DNA from: Marinobacter salinisoli
GTDB taxonomy: Bacteria; Pseudomonadota; Gammaproteobacteria; Pseudomonadales; Oleiphilaceae
Reading direction: 5' to 3'
Length of the DNA: 64,000 nucleotides
Assembly (NCBI RefSeq): GCF_017301335.1
Contig: NZ_CP071247.1
Coordinates: 2,666,001-2,730,000 of the forward strand
The position numbers and the translations under genes are program-made. The notes below the pieces were generated by a model. The model had not been told where the DNA came from. It did not search any database and was given only the letters and a program-made list of their open reading frames with translations. Position 1 is the first letter of the stretch. Each line of letters opens with the position of its first letter. Of the stretch, positions 8,961 through 18,433 are shown piece after piece.

Positions 8961-9949
8961 AGCTTCGGCTCGATCGCTTTACCTTGCTATTGCTGGGCGC
9001 CATTGTGCTCGCCTCTATTCTACCGGTAACCGGTCGCATCGCCGACTGGGTCAGTACCGGGGGCACTTTGGCCGTGGCGCTGCTGTTCTTCTTCCACGGC
9101 GCTGCTCTTTCCCGGGAGCAGATCATTGCCGGTGCGACCCACTGGCGTCTGCACATACTGATCACCACCCTCACCTTCGTCTTTTTTCCGCTGGCGGTTC
9201 TGCCTATTAACAGCCTGAATGCCATCGCTCCTTCCTGGATGCCAGCAGACCTGGGGGTTGGGTTCCTTTATCTGGGGGTTCTTCCCTCGGCGGTTTCGTC
9301 TTCCATCGCCTACACCGCGATGGCGAAAGGCAATGTGCCGGCGGCCATCTGCAGCGCGGCGGCGTCGAATGTTTTTGGCATGATGCTGACCCCATTTCTG
9401 CTGTTATTGCTGGTCAGCACCTCCGGAGGCGGACATTTCTCTGTCGCGGAAGCGCTAAAGGATATTGTTCTGCAGTTGCTTCTGCCGTTCGCGCTGGGGC
9501 ACGCCGCCCGACCCTGGCTCGGCGGTTACCTGGCACGAAATGAAAGTTTAATGGCCAGATACGATCAGTGCGTTATCTGGTTGATTGTCTATTCCGCGTT
9601 CTCTCATTCCGTGGAAAGCGGGCTGTGGGACAAATTGCCGGCCCAAGCCATTGGGCTGACCGTGATTCTTTGCGTCGTCTTGCTTGCGTTGTTTATGCTG
9701 CTGGCACGCTTTCTGGTTCGGCGCTTCGGCTTCAGTCTGGAAGACGAGGCCGCTGTGGTATTTTGCGGCTCCAAGAAAAGCCTGGCGTCGGGGTTGCCCA
9801 TGGCAAAGGTACTGTTTTCCGGGCATCCCGGCTTCGGCATGATTGTTTTGCCGATCATGTGCTACAACCAGATTCAGGTCATCGTAGGGGCGATTCTGGC
9901 GCAGAAATACCGGCAGAAAATAGAGTCAGTAGCGGCAGAGCGGCGTTAA
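8957..9949 (+). CDS. SBF-like (bile acid:sodium symporter fold) transporter
   Basis: 330 aa with about nine to ten hydrophobic segments starting from TLLLLGAIVLASILPV. Conserved pieces VALLFFFHGAALSREQI, LGVLPSAVSSSIAYTAMAKGNVPAAICSAAASNVFGMMLTP and VVFCGSKKSLASGLPMAKVLF match the SBF-like/CPA branch (YfeH type). It presumably moves an organic anion in the inner membrane. It overlaps the GntR gene by 4 bp. Its TAA stop shares the palindrome GTTAAC with the stop of the convergent gene at 9946. Confidence 0.85.
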   Translation: MKLRLDRFTLLLLGAIVLASILPVTGRIADWVSTGGTLAVALLFFFHGAALSREQIIAGATHWRLHILITTLTFVFFPLAVLPINSLNAIAPSWMPADLGVGFLYLGVLPSAVSSSIAYTAMAKGNVPAAICSAAASNVFGMMLTPFLLLLLVSTSGGGHFSVAEALKDIVLQLLLPFALGHAARPWLGGYLARNESLMARYDQCVIWLIVYSAFSHSVESGLWDKLPAQAIGLTVILCVVLLALFMLLARFLVRRFGFSLEDEAAVVFCGSKKSLASGLPMAKVLFSGHPGFGMIVLPIMCYNQIQVIVGAILAQKYRQKIESVAAERR

Positions 9950-10602
9950 CCCCCGCCCCCCATTCCACCGAAGAAACTCGTCAGGACGACCAGTGCCACG
10001 ATCCAGCCAATCACCGCCGGCCAGAAATTGGTCATTTGCGGTGCCTGTTTGGTCTGTTCAGGCGCGGAGTCAGTCGGCTCCTCCTGATGTGCATCCTGAG
10101 TTTCGGAAACTTCTCTCAGGCTGAACCAGCCAAACCAATTGCCAATAAACTCCGTAACCGGCGCGGCAAAGTTTCCATTTTCTGCCAACGGACGAAGCTG
10201 GGATTCGAGCCGCTGGCCAATAGCTCTGCGCAGCGCCGTCTGATCGGCTGGGGGCTCACACAGAATGGCCTTCCAGACTGCCGCGTCACGAGCCCTGTTC
10301 GGGTCGTTGAGCAAGGCTTTCACCTGAATGATGACTTCGCGAACCACCTGTTCGTCCGCTGCGCTCAACACCTCATCCCCCCCGCTTGTCGCGGATACTT
10401 CCGGACCTTGGTTGCGCGCCTGCTCTGGCCGTTCATGCACCGGACTCCCTGCAGGCATGGGTTGGCCTGAGGCTTCCCGATAAGCGCTTTCCAGCCGCGA
10501 GGCTTCCTCTCCAGAGGCGAACTTCATCTGCTGCTCATAGGCCTCGCGGATGCGTTGTTGATCACCGGTCGGCTCAATGCCCAGAATCTCCCAGCATGTC
10601 AT
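9946..10602 (-). CDS. Degenerate J-domain-like protein with C-terminal membrane anchor
   Basis: 218 aa. The first 48 residues (CWEILGIEPTGDQQRIREAYEQQM...LESAYREAS) resemble the first helices of a DnaJ J-domain, but the HPD motif needed to stimulate Hsp70 is missing. A variable acidic region follows, then a helical segment (ALLNDPNRARDAAVWKAILCEPP), one transmembrane helix near the end (FWPAVIGWIVALVVLTSFF) and a tail GGMGGGG. The topology suggests a cytosolic domain anchored at the C-terminus. It is not a normal co-chaperone; the function is unknown. Confidence 0.65.
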   Translation of the reverse strand: MTCWEILGIEPTGDQQRIREAYEQQMKFASGEEASRLESAYREASGQPMPAGSPVHERPEQARNQGPEVSATSGGDEVLSAADEQVVREVIIQVKALLNDPNRARDAAVWKAILCEPPADQTALRRAIGQRLESQLRPLAENGNFAAPVTEFIGNWFGWFSLREVSETQDAHQEEPTDSAPEQTKQAPQMTNFWPAVIGWIVALVVLTSFFGGMGGGG

Positions 10603-10733
10603 GGATCTGTTTTTCTCCCACCACTATGAAATTTCACAATATTTGCAAAGACAAAAGTCTTGGCTTTCCTTAGGATATCCGGGATATTGAAAATAATTTC
10701 AAGACTCCGGCACGGCAAATTATCACCAATCCA

Positions 10734-12821
10734 ATGTCTATCAAAACAAAAACAGAAACTGCTCGTTTTTCCCGGTCCGCGCTCTCAGTGGCTATTGCGA
10801 TCGGATTCGCATCCAGCCAAGTCTGGGCCGATGACAAACTGGCACCCGTTTATCCCAGCCTCATTACGGCTGATGGCGAATTCGCCACACCCACCGAAGT
10901 TCTGACCACAACCCGTTTACGCCAATCCAAACTGAAAGTGCCCGGCTCCACGACGGTTATTACCGGAGACATGATTCGCCAGCTCGGCATCATGAACCTG
11001 GTCGAGGTCTTTCGTCTTGTACCGGGCATGGTGGTCGGTGAATATGGTAGTAACAATCCGGTAACGAGCTATCACGGTACTTCTCAATACGAACAGCGCC
11101 GCCTTCAGGTTCAGATCGATGGCCGAACAGCCTACCGGGCCAGCCTGGCAGACGTGGACTGGATCGCAATGCCGGTAGCGCTCGAGAACATCGAGCGGAT
11201 TGAGGTAAGCCGGGGGCCAAACTCCGCTGCCTACGGAATCAATGCATTTCTGGGTAGTATCAACATCATTACCCGCTCCCCGGAAGATACAGCAGGCGTT
11301 GAACTCTACGGATCAGCCGGTTCCCGCGATCACCTCAGGGCCTTTAGCTCCGTTGGAGACGCCGGACGCGATGGCAGCTGGCGATTATCTTACGAAAAAC
11401 GGAAATCCGCGGGTTTTGATCGCCAGGTGGATGGCGGTGAACGACTGCCGTTTCATGACGGCTACGACATCAACAATGTCAATCTTGACGGCATTGTGAA
11501 CTTTAGCAATCTCAGCAACCTTGAATTGCGCGCCGGTGTGCTTGGTGGCGTCAATGAAGAAGATCGCCTGAAAAGCGGAAATTTCGGTGCGATCACCAAC
11601 CCTGATATCGAGCAGGACAACTATTATCTGCAGGCCCGTTTTAACGGCGCGACCTCCAGCTCACATTTCTATCATCTTCAGGCCAGTTTCCAGAACCGGA
11701 AACGCCAGCAAAGCTGGACGATTTCCAGCGCGGATGAGGAGTTTCCGGAGGCCCTGCGACCCCTTCTTGGCGAGGAAGTGTTCTTCGCCGACCTGAACGA
11801 AGATGCCACGGAGTCGCGCCTAGAGTTCGAACTGCAGGATACACTGATCCTGGGGTCAACTTTGAAACTGGTATCCGGCCTGGGTTATCGGGAAGACAGG
11901 TACGAATCGGAAACCTTCTTCAATGGCACGGGCCATAATTACCAGAGCCGAATATTTGCCAATGCGGAATACTCGCCATTTGAGTGGGTGACCTTCAATG
12001 CCGGCGGTAACTGGGAAAAAACTACGACCACCGGTGAGGATTACTTCTCACCCCGCGTCGCCTCCAACTTTATCTTCGGTGACGATCACGTCGTTCGCTT
12101 CGTCTTTTCGCGGGCCGTTCGCACCCCCGATGCGTTTGAGCAGGACCCCGACTGGTCATACACGTTCAGAAACGTCTCGGAACCCTACGAATCGCTGGAG
12201 GGGCTTCGGATTCCCGCCGTATCACCCAACAACGACCTTAGTGAGGAAAAGATAACGTCGCGGGAAGTCAGCTATTTTGGGCAATTCCACTTTGAGCGCG
12301 CACTGATGAGCGTTGAAGTAAGGTATTTCAACGACTATCTTCGGGACATGATCAGCGGTTTCATCAGCCCGGACGAATGGAACCTGGACAATAATGTTGC
12401 ACTGGAGCAGGAAGGGGTCGAACTGGAGGCTGCACTGCAATTGTCCGGCACGATGCTGAGAGCCACCTACGGCTACCTGGATCAGGAAGGTCGGTATACC
12501 GGTGCTCCGGATCAATTCTTCAGTAAGGCTGTCGATTTGCTGGGCCGTCTGTCTGCCCAGCATTCAGGTAGTTTTGCGTGGATTCAGGAGCTCCCCTTTC
12601 AGCTGACGTCGTCGGCTGCTTTCTATATGGCAGAAGAAGTGCGGGACACGCGATTCAAACGGGCGGATTTCCGTTTGGCGCGGAAAGTGGATCACCAGAA
12701 ATACAGTTACATGCTGGCACTGACCCTTCAGCATTATTTGGAGCGGGCGCCCTGGATTAGCCCCGACAACATCATCGCGGATCATAATCAGTACTTCATC
12801 GAAGCAGGCATTCGCTTCTAG
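10734..12821 (+). CDS. TonB-dependent outer-membrane receptor
   Basis: 695 aa. A signal peptide ends near residue 32 (SSQVWA-DD). The plug domain spans about 55-165 (TTTRLRQSKLKVPGSTTVITGDMIRQLGIMNLVEVFRLVPGM; IERIEVSRGPNSAAYGINAFLGSINIITR), then a 22-strand barrel ending in the terminal Phe of IEAGIRF. Such receptors import siderophores, cobalamin or other scarce ligands using TonB. It starts a three-gene unit with a periplasmic binding protein (20 nt downstream) and a hybrid histidine kinase. The ligand is unknown; no siderophore genes are near. Confidence 0.92.
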   Translation: MSIKTKTETARFSRSALSVAIAIGFASSQVWADDKLAPVYPSLITADGEFATPTEVLTTTRLRQSKLKVPGSTTVITGDMIRQLGIMNLVEVFRLVPGMVVGEYGSNNPVTSYHGTSQYEQRRLQVQIDGRTAYRASLADVDWIAMPVALENIERIEVSRGPNSAAYGINAFLGSINIITRSPEDTAGVELYGSAGSRDHLRAFSSVGDAGRDGSWRLSYEKRKSAGFDRQVDGGERLPFHDGYDINNVNLDGIVNFSNLSNLELRAGVLGGVNEEDRLKSGNFGAITNPDIEQDNYYLQARFNGATSSSHFYHLQASFQNRKRQQSWTISSADEEFPEALRPLLGEEVFFADLNEDATESRLEFELQDTLILGSTLKLVSGLGYREDRYESETFFNGTGHNYQSRIFANAEYSPFEWVTFNAGGNWEKTTTTGEDYFSPRVASNFIFGDDHVVRFVFSRAVRTPDAFEQDPDWSYTFRNVSEPYESLEGLRIPAVSPNNDLSEEKITSREVSYFGQFHFERALMSVEVRYFNDYLRDMISGFISPDEWNLDNNVALEQEGVELEAALQLSGTMLRATYGYLDQEGRYTGAPDQFFSKAVDLLGRLSAQHSGSFAWIQELPFQLTSSAAFYMAEEVRDTRFKRADFRLARKVDHQKYSYMLALTLQHYLERAPWISPDNIIADHNQYFIEAGIRF

Positions 12822-12841
12822 GCTTTTACCAAGGAACCCAA

Positions 12842-13825
12842 GTGACCCGGGACGGTAGCAAAGGATTCAGCAGTTCCAAGTCAGACGGTCGATACGCTCG
12901 GCCTGTTGTACTTGGCTGGCTTATGTTCCTGCTGGGTTTGCTCGCGCCAGGATGGCTGTGCGCACAACATGCCGATCCGGAGCGAGTCGCCTACTTCGCG
13001 GGAACCGGCAATCCTGCCCTCGATCAGCATGTTCAGGACCTTCTGCAGGCCGAACTCGGCGATTCGGTCGTCCTGCAGCCCATTTCGGATGATAACCTGT
13101 CCTCTGTTGCCGATGCGCCGGTGGTGGCGCTGGGTCCGTCTGCGTTTTCCAGAGTCCGGCAGGGCAATCGATCAACACCGATTCTTGCCCTGCTTGTTGA
13201 AAAGAGCTTTCTGGATGGATTCCAGTCCCCGGGGCAGATTTCGGGTATCTATTTTGATGTCCCGCTGCTCAGGCAGGCACTCACCGGCAAGGTAATTTTA
13301 CCGCACGCAAATACCGTTTCGCTTCTGGCCACACCGGATTCTGTATTTCGCTATGAGCCCCTGGTTGATGAACTCACAGACTACGGGATGAAGGCCAAAG
13401 TTTTCATTGTTGCCAATGAAGAAGAGTTGATCCCCTCACTGGTGCGAGCGCTCGTTTATGGTGATTTTCTGCTTGCCACCCCGGAAGAGGAAATTTACAA
13501 CCCTCGCACCATCAAGCACGTTCTGCTGACCGCCTACCGACGCAACCGCATTGTCATAGGCCCCAGCCAAGCCTATGTGCGGGCCGGAGCGCTGGCCTCC
13601 AGCTATACCCCCTTCCCTGCAATGGCAAGGCACGGGGCGCAATTTTTGCAGCAATATTTTAGAACCGGGGCTTTCCCCGCCCCTGCCTATCCTGACGCCT
13701 ATGCGGTGGAAGTTAACGAACAGGTGGCCCGTTCCCTCAATATTCCGGTTCCGGAGAACGAGTACATCCGCCAGTCAGTGGAGGATGCCCTGACGGGTGA
13801 AGGAGGACTTCAGAGTGAGCAGTAG
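12842..13825 (+). CDS. Periplasmic ABC-type substrate-binding protein (ABC_sub_bind-like)
   Basis: 327 aa from a GTG start with AAGGAA five bases upstream. A signal-anchor/signal peptide sits at about residues 23-42 (VLGWLMFLLGLLAPGWLCA). The mature part is a bilobed binding fold (VAYFAGTGNPALDQHVQDLLQ, PILALLVEKSF, LLATPEEEIYNP, IGPSQAYVRAGALASSY) like the ABC_sub_bind family. No ABC permease or ATPase accompanies it. It is located between a TonB receptor and a sensor kinase and overlaps the kinase gene, so it may present a ligand to the kinase rather than feed a transporter. Confidence 0.78.
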   Translation: MTRDGSKGFSSSKSDGRYARPVVLGWLMFLLGLLAPGWLCAQHADPERVAYFAGTGNPALDQHVQDLLQAELGDSVVLQPISDDNLSSVADAPVVALGPSAFSRVRQGNRSTPILALLVEKSFLDGFQSPGQISGIYFDVPLLRQALTGKVILPHANTVSLLATPDSVFRYEPLVDELTDYGMKAKVFIVANEEELIPSLVRALVYGDFLLATPEEEIYNPRTIKHVLLTAYRRNRIVIGPSQAYVRAGALASSYTPFPAMARHGAQFLQQYFRTGAFPAPAYPDAYAVEVNEQVARSLNIPVPENEYIRQSVEDALTGEGGLQSEQ

Positions 13826-15755
13826 ATCCACGTCGACGCCGGGCTCTTTGTCACGGAAGCTGCTGATCCTGGGAGCACTGCCAGCGACAGTGATGTTTGT
13901 TGTTTTAATCGTGTTTTTCACCTCAGCGAGAATTGAGGACGCCCGACGTGAAGTGACAGCCAACGGACAGTTATTGGCCGACAGCCTCTCTCCCGCGCTC
14001 GAATACGCCGTCGTTTCAGGCAACACCCGAGCGCTAGAAAATGTGCTCAGCCAGGCGCTCCGACACAGTGCCGCAGCGTGGATTCGGGTGACCGACGTGG
14101 TTGGAGAGCAGGTCGGCTTCGCATCCGATGGCCCGCTCGAAGAGCCGGCCAGCTCCGACCAGTATCAGGTTTACAAGGCGGAAATCCTTCAGCAACCTCT
14201 GGAGCTCAACTCCGATGATGCGCAGATCTGGTTTGCCCCCGAATATGGCTTTGGAGCCGGTGCCCTGCGTGTGGGCACAGTGGAAGTCGGTGTTGACACC
14301 GAGGTCTTCGCGAGCCGGCGACAGGACATCCTGTGGACCTCAATTGCCGTGGGCCTGGCATTACTGTTGTTCACGCTCCTGCTTGCCAGTCACTATCTCA
14401 ACGTCATCCTGTCACCCATCCGCCAATTATCGGAACGCGTCGCCCGCCTGCTCCAGCGGGATTATTCCGAACACCCCATCCAGCGCTCAGGGAGCTCAGG
14501 AGAAGTTGTTGAAATCGAGGAAAACCTGAACCGGCTCGCCTCTCACCTTGCTGAATTGCGCGAGAAGCACGAGTCTGCTCTGGCAGCGTCTGAGGCAGCG
14601 CGGCAGCGAACGGATAACGCGAATCAGGCCAAGTCCGAATTCCTTGCCACCATGAGTCACGAACTCCGGACCCCGCTTAATGGCGTACTGGGTATGCTCG
14701 AATTGGTGGACGATGAGCCGCTAACCCCTCGTCAGGCTGACTACCTGTCCACGGCGCGCCAATCAACGGAGGACCTGCTGACCGTTATTGGCGACATTCT
14801 GGATTACTCTCGTATGGACGGTGGCCATCTTAAGCTCGATCACCAGCCGTTTGACCTTCGTAAGGTGATCAATAACTGCGTTGCAACCTACCGTCACGTT
14901 GCCGCAGGCCAGGGCTTGTCACTCAATCTGAGCTTTAGTGGGAGCTGGCCGGCGACCGATCAGGTTCTGGGGGATGCTCCTCGCCTACGCCAGGTTTTGG
15001 CAGGTTTGATTGAAAATGCCGTCAAGTACACAAGTGATGGATTCGTCAACGTTCAGGTAAGTTCCTCCCTTCAGAGCGAGCAGTGCATGATCCTGAGCTG
15101 TACCGTTACTGACTCCGGTACGGGCCTACCCTCTGAACGGCTGACCGACATCTTCAATTCCGCTGAGCCGGTGGATCAGTCTCATTCGCGCCAGCATGAG
15201 GCGACTGGACTCGGTTTGTCGATTACCCAGCGGTTGATCGAGTTGATGGGCGGCCATATCCAGGTGGATTCTGAGCCTGACGGCGGCTCTTCATTCCGCT
15301 TTGAGTTGCCCTTTGAGCTCGCTGACCAAGCCACCGCACCACCACTTCGCGCCGTTCGCCCCCCACACGGTGATTCAATTCACGCGCTGGTGGTCGAGGA
15401 TAATCCGGTCAACCAAAAGGTGGCATCAGCCATGCTCTCTCGGCTTGGGTTCGACACAGACTCGGCCAGCAATGGCAGTGAAGCCTTGGAAAAAATCAAA
15501 GGTAATCATGCGGGTTACGACGTAATCTTGATGGACTGTCACATGCCAGTGATGGATGGTTATGAAGCGACGCGTCAGATTCGGGAGTGGGAAAAAGATG
15601 TCGGTCAGCATGGCACGCCCATCGTCGCACTGACCGCAGATGTGCTTCCGGAAACCCAGGAGAACTGTCTGAAAAGCGGTATGAACGACTACCTGGCCAA
15701 GCCAGTAAAAAGAGAACGCCTTGAAGAAGTGCTCGGCCAGTGGTTCGAGGTGTGA
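13815..15755 (+). CDS. Hybrid sensor histidine kinase (HAMP-HisKA-HATPase-REC)
   Basis: The GTG at 13815 has AAGGAGGA at ideal distance and overlaps the previous gene by 11 bp; the product is about 646 aa. Order: TM1 (LLILGALPATVMFVVLIVFF), a periplasmic region of about 140 residues, TM2 (SIAVGLALLLFTLLLASHY), HAMP, HisKA (SHELRTPLNGVLGMLE), HATPase_c (N-box IENAVKYT; TGLGLSITQRL) and one C-terminal REC with phospho-acceptor Asp in VILMDCHMPVMDG. No Hpt domain or output regulator is present or adjacent, so its phosphorelay partner must be elsewhere. The binding protein upstream probably tells it about periplasmic ligand. Confidence 0.92.
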   Translation: MSSRSTSTPGSLSRKLLILGALPATVMFVVLIVFFTSARIEDARREVTANGQLLADSLSPALEYAVVSGNTRALENVLSQALRHSAAAWIRVTDVVGEQVGFASDGPLEEPASSDQYQVYKAEILQQPLELNSDDAQIWFAPEYGFGAGALRVGTVEVGVDTEVFASRRQDILWTSIAVGLALLLFTLLLASHYLNVILSPIRQLSERVARLLQRDYSEHPIQRSGSSGEVVEIEENLNRLASHLAELREKHESALAASEAARQRTDNANQAKSEFLATMSHELRTPLNGVLGMLELVDDEPLTPRQADYLSTARQSTEDLLTVIGDILDYSRMDGGHLKLDHQPFDLRKVINNCVATYRHVAAGQGLSLNLSFSGSWPATDQVLGDAPRLRQVLAGLIENAVKYTSDGFVNVQVSSSLQSEQCMILSCTVTDSGTGLPSERLTDIFNSAEPVDQSHSRQHEATGLGLSITQRLIELMGGHIQVDSEPDGGSSFRFELPFELADQATAPPLRAVRPPHGDSIHALVVEDNPVNQKVASAMLSRLGFDTDSASNGSEALEKIKGNHAGYDVILMDCHMPVMDGYEATRQIREWEKDVGQHGTPIVALTADVLPETQENCLKSGMNDYLAKPVKRERLEEVLGQWFEV

Positions 15756-15790
15756 GAACCACTGGCTCGGGCTTTAGAAACCAGTTTCGA

Positions 15791-17179
15791 TCAGGCGACG
15801 GGCTCGCGCATGGTAACGAACTCCTCGGCCGAAGTTGGGTGAATTCCCAACGTCGAGTCAAACTGGGCCTTGGTTGCGCCGGCTTTGATCGCCACGGCCA
15901 GCCCCTGAATGATTTCCCCCGCGTCCGGGCCAACCATATGGGCGCCCAAAACGCGATCGGTCTGATCATCCACCACCAGTTTCATCAGCGAGCGTTCATC
16001 CCGACCACTCAGCGTATGCCTCATGGGGCGAAATTCCGATCGGTACAGCCGGATCTCGTGCCCGGCTTGTCTGGCCTCTTCTTCGGTTAGGCCGACCGTT
16101 CCGATATTTGGATGGCAAAAGACCGCCGTGGGTATGGCGCTGTAATCCATCTCGCCCTGGCCGTCTCCGAACAATCGACGCGACAAAACCATGCCTTGCG
16201 CCAAAGCAACTGGCGTCAACTGGGGGGTGCCGATGACGTCCCCCAGCGCGTAAATACCCGGTACCGAAGTCTGGAAATGCTCGTCCACGGCGACGTTTCC
16301 GGCCGCATCCAGCTTTACGCCCACTTCGTCCAGTCCCATGCCGTCGGTCAAGGCTTTGCGTCCCGTAGCCGCCATGACCAGTCCGGTTTCCAGACTTTCG
16401 CCATTGCTGAGATTCAAGCGATAGTGCGTGCCCTTGGTTTCAACCGAATTAATGGTGACACCGAAGCGAAGCTGAACACCCTTCTTGGCGATTTCCTGTT
16501 TGGTAAACTGCCGAATGTCATCGTCGAATCCGCGCAAGAACAGATCACCACGGTAGATTAATGTGGTCTCTACCCCCAGACCGGCGAGAATTCCGGCAAA
16601 CTCTACCGCGATGTAACCACCACCCCAGACCACGGCCTGCTTGGGCAGCTGAGGCAGATAGAACATGTCATTGGACGTGAGAATGCAGTCCTTACCGGGA
16701 ATGTCCGGAACCACGGGCCAGCTTCCGGTGGCAATAGTAATGTGCCTGGTCGTGTAGGAGTGCCCCCCCACAACCACGGTATTCGCATCTTTAAGGCTTG
16801 CCGTGCCGTGGATAATAGTCACGCCGGCATTGGTGAGCATTCGATCGTAGATTCCGTTGAGCCGCTCAATCTCCGTATTTTTATTCGCCACCAGCGTCGG
16901 CCAGTCGAACTCCACCTTATCCATCGGAACGTGCCAGCCGTAGCCCGCCGCATTCTCGATATCTTCCTGCACGTGCGAGCCATAAACGAACAGCTTTTTT
17001 GGCACACATCCGACGTTGACGCAGGTTCCGCCCAGTTGCCTGGACTCAACCACCGCCACACGCGCACCACGCTGGGCTGACATTCGCGCCAAGCGCACGC
17101 CGCCGGATCCGGCGCCAATTACGATGAGATCAAACTGCGGGTTATCAGACACGGCATCTCCTGTGTTGACTGCGGACAC
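15791..17179 (-). CDS. gor: Glutathione-disulfide reductase
   Basis: 462 aa. FAD motif DLIVIGAGSGGVRLARMSAQRG, redox-active disulfide GGTCVNVGCVPKK, NADPH-binding GGGYIAVEFAGILAGLGVETTLIYRG, and the C-terminal dimer/active-site motif HPTSAEEFVTMR are all intact. The 'R-x-x-x-x-L-R' spacing after the NADPH motif matches glutathione reductases rather than lipoamide dehydrogenases. It reduces GSSG to GSH with NADPH in the cytoplasm. The GTG start directly follows the TAA of the GNAT gene, so the two are translationally coupled. Confidence 0.93.
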   Translation of the reverse strand: MSAVNTGDAVSDNPQFDLIVIGAGSGGVRLARMSAQRGARVAVVESRQLGGTCVNVGCVPKKLFVYGSHVQEDIENAAGYGWHVPMDKVEFDWPTLVANKNTEIERLNGIYDRMLTNAGVTIIHGTASLKDANTVVVGGHSYTTRHITIATGSWPVVPDIPGKDCILTSNDMFYLPQLPKQAVVWGGGYIAVEFAGILAGLGVETTLIYRGDLFLRGFDDDIRQFTKQEIAKKGVQLRFGVTINSVETKGTHYRLNLSNGESLETGLVMAATGRKALTDGMGLDEVGVKLDAAGNVAVDEHFQTSVPGIYALGDVIGTPQLTPVALAQGMVLSRRLFGDGQGEMDYSAIPTAVFCHPNIGTVGLTEEEARQAGHEIRLYRSEFRPMRHTLSGRDERSLMKLVVDDQTDRVLGAHMVGPDAGEIIQGLAVAIKAGATKAQFDSTLGIHPTSAEEFVTMREPVA

Positions 17180-17854
17180 TTAGTTCTCCTGCTGTGCTGC
17201 CGTTTCTTTGGTTTCGGGATGCACTTCCCTGAACAGGACGTGATCTTCGAAGTTGCCCAGGCGAATCTTACCGAGGCTTCGGAAGCCTTCAGATTCATAG
17301 AACGGCAGGTAGCGACTGTTGCCCGTATCCAGAACGATCCCACTACCCCTGGGATTCTCCGCGCACAGCTTTTCAACGGTTTTGAGCAACAAACGCCCGT
17401 AGCCACGGTTTTGATGTTTGGGTTGAACGCCCATTAACGGAAGTTGATGGGCCAGGGGTTGAGGCAGCATTTCGCGAATTTTTTCATGGTAGTCCAGGTA
17501 GCGGCGGGTCGCTGCGAACCCGGTTGTCAGTACCATTCGGATGCGCCAGCTTAACTGATCGGCAAGGTTCATGCGAAGTTCGGGGTCACCGATAAAGGCA
17601 ACGGCAACCAGGACATCGTCGGCCATTATTCCGATGGCTTCCTGGTCCAGGCTAAAGTACAGATCAATCAGTTCGCGAATCGTCGCCCTGACACGTTGCT
17701 CGTATCCGGGCCGACGATGATCGAACAAATACTGGAAGGTGGGCTCATCGCGGTAAGCATGGAAGAGAATGGACCTGGCCTCATTGGCGGCGGTCTCATC
17801 CAGGCGAACAACAACAGGCTCTGGCGTTTGGTTCTCGTTTTTCACCTTGCTCAT
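17180..17854 (-). CDS. GNAT-family N-acetyltransferase
   Basis: 224 aa with the acetyl-CoA-binding loop near residue 146-156 (QPKHQNRGYGRLLLKTVEKL) and the following strand GIVLDTGNSRYLPFYESEGF, which are GNAT motifs A and B. The long N-terminal half (AARSILFHAYRDEPTFQYLF; ELIDLYFSLDQEAIGIMADD) is typical of GNAT proteins annotated only as 'acetyltransferase'. Its substrate is unknown. It is directly upstream of and coupled to gor, which could hint at a link to thiol metabolism, but that is speculation. Confidence 0.82.
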   Translation of the reverse strand: MSKVKNENQTPEPVVVRLDETAANEARSILFHAYRDEPTFQYLFDHRRPGYEQRVRATIRELIDLYFSLDQEAIGIMADDVLVAVAFIGDPELRMNLADQLSWRIRMVLTTGFAATRRYLDYHEKIREMLPQPLAHQLPLMGVQPKHQNRGYGRLLLKTVEKLCAENPRGSGIVLDTGNSRYLPFYESEGFRSLGKIRLGNFEDHVLFREVHPETKETAAQQEN

Positions 17855-17902
17855 CCGCTTCCCCTTTTTTCTTACCAGGACTGGCTCACCCCGGCTTCAA
17901 GG

Positions 17903-18430
17903 TCAGATTGTCAGCGTAAGCCGAACAGAGACGCGTCCGGGTTCGTCAGACCGATCCATCGCCGCCTGATCCACAATAACTGCATGCCCGGTATTCAGGC
18001 GCTCCAGCCAGGCCGCCACCTCCGCAAAGGGGGCATCCTCCAGCCAAACCCGAATGCTATTTTGCCCACTCGGTTCAAAACGCTGTAACGATAACCCGGC
18101 CTCGCGCGCAGACCCGGTCACCAGCGCCATCAGAGCGCGTCCGTCAGCCACGGCAACCGCACCCTCGCCCTGTTCACCATCCGAGCCTCCCAGGCGTTTG
18201 ATCGTGGCTTCGTTGGCCTTCATCCAGGCCAGCAAATCAGCCGAGTTCTCGTGGTTGGCGACAGCGCGATCGTGGAAGTCCGAAGCCGGCTGCCACACCA
18301 GGAAATACAACACGCCTAGCACAATCGCTATCGACAGCACCATAAGGGCTTGTTGGTCCCTGCGGGGCATTTGGTCGTATTGTGCGATCAGTTTGCCAAC
18401 GGCCGGCTGTTCTTTAATTTTTCCCAACAT
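17903..18430 (-). CDS. gspM: Type II secretion inner-membrane protein GspM
   Basis: 175 aa: short cytoplasmic N-terminus with YDQMPRRDQQALMVLS, one TM helix (VLSIAIVLGVLYFLVWQPA), then a small ferredoxin-like periplasmic domain (LVTGSAREAGLSLQRFEPSGQ; VRLTLTI). This is the GspM layout. GspM pairs with GspL in the assembly platform of the type II secretion machine. It is the last gene of a nine-gene minus-strand operon and starts 3 nt after gspL. No gspN follows. Confidence 0.9.
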   Translation of the reverse strand: MLGKIKEQPAVGKLIAQYDQMPRRDQQALMVLSIAIVLGVLYFLVWQPASDFHDRAVANHENSADLLAWMKANEATIKRLGGSDGEQGEGAVAVADGRALMALVTGSAREAGLSLQRFEPSGQNSIRVWLEDAPFAEVAAWLERLNTGHAVIVDQAAMDRSDEPGRVSVRLTLTI

Positions 18431-18433
18431 GGC

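Noticed and set aside
9568..10470. Open frame overlapping the SBF-like and J-like genes
   Set aside because: Spans two supported genes in other frames, with no domain and no start signal.
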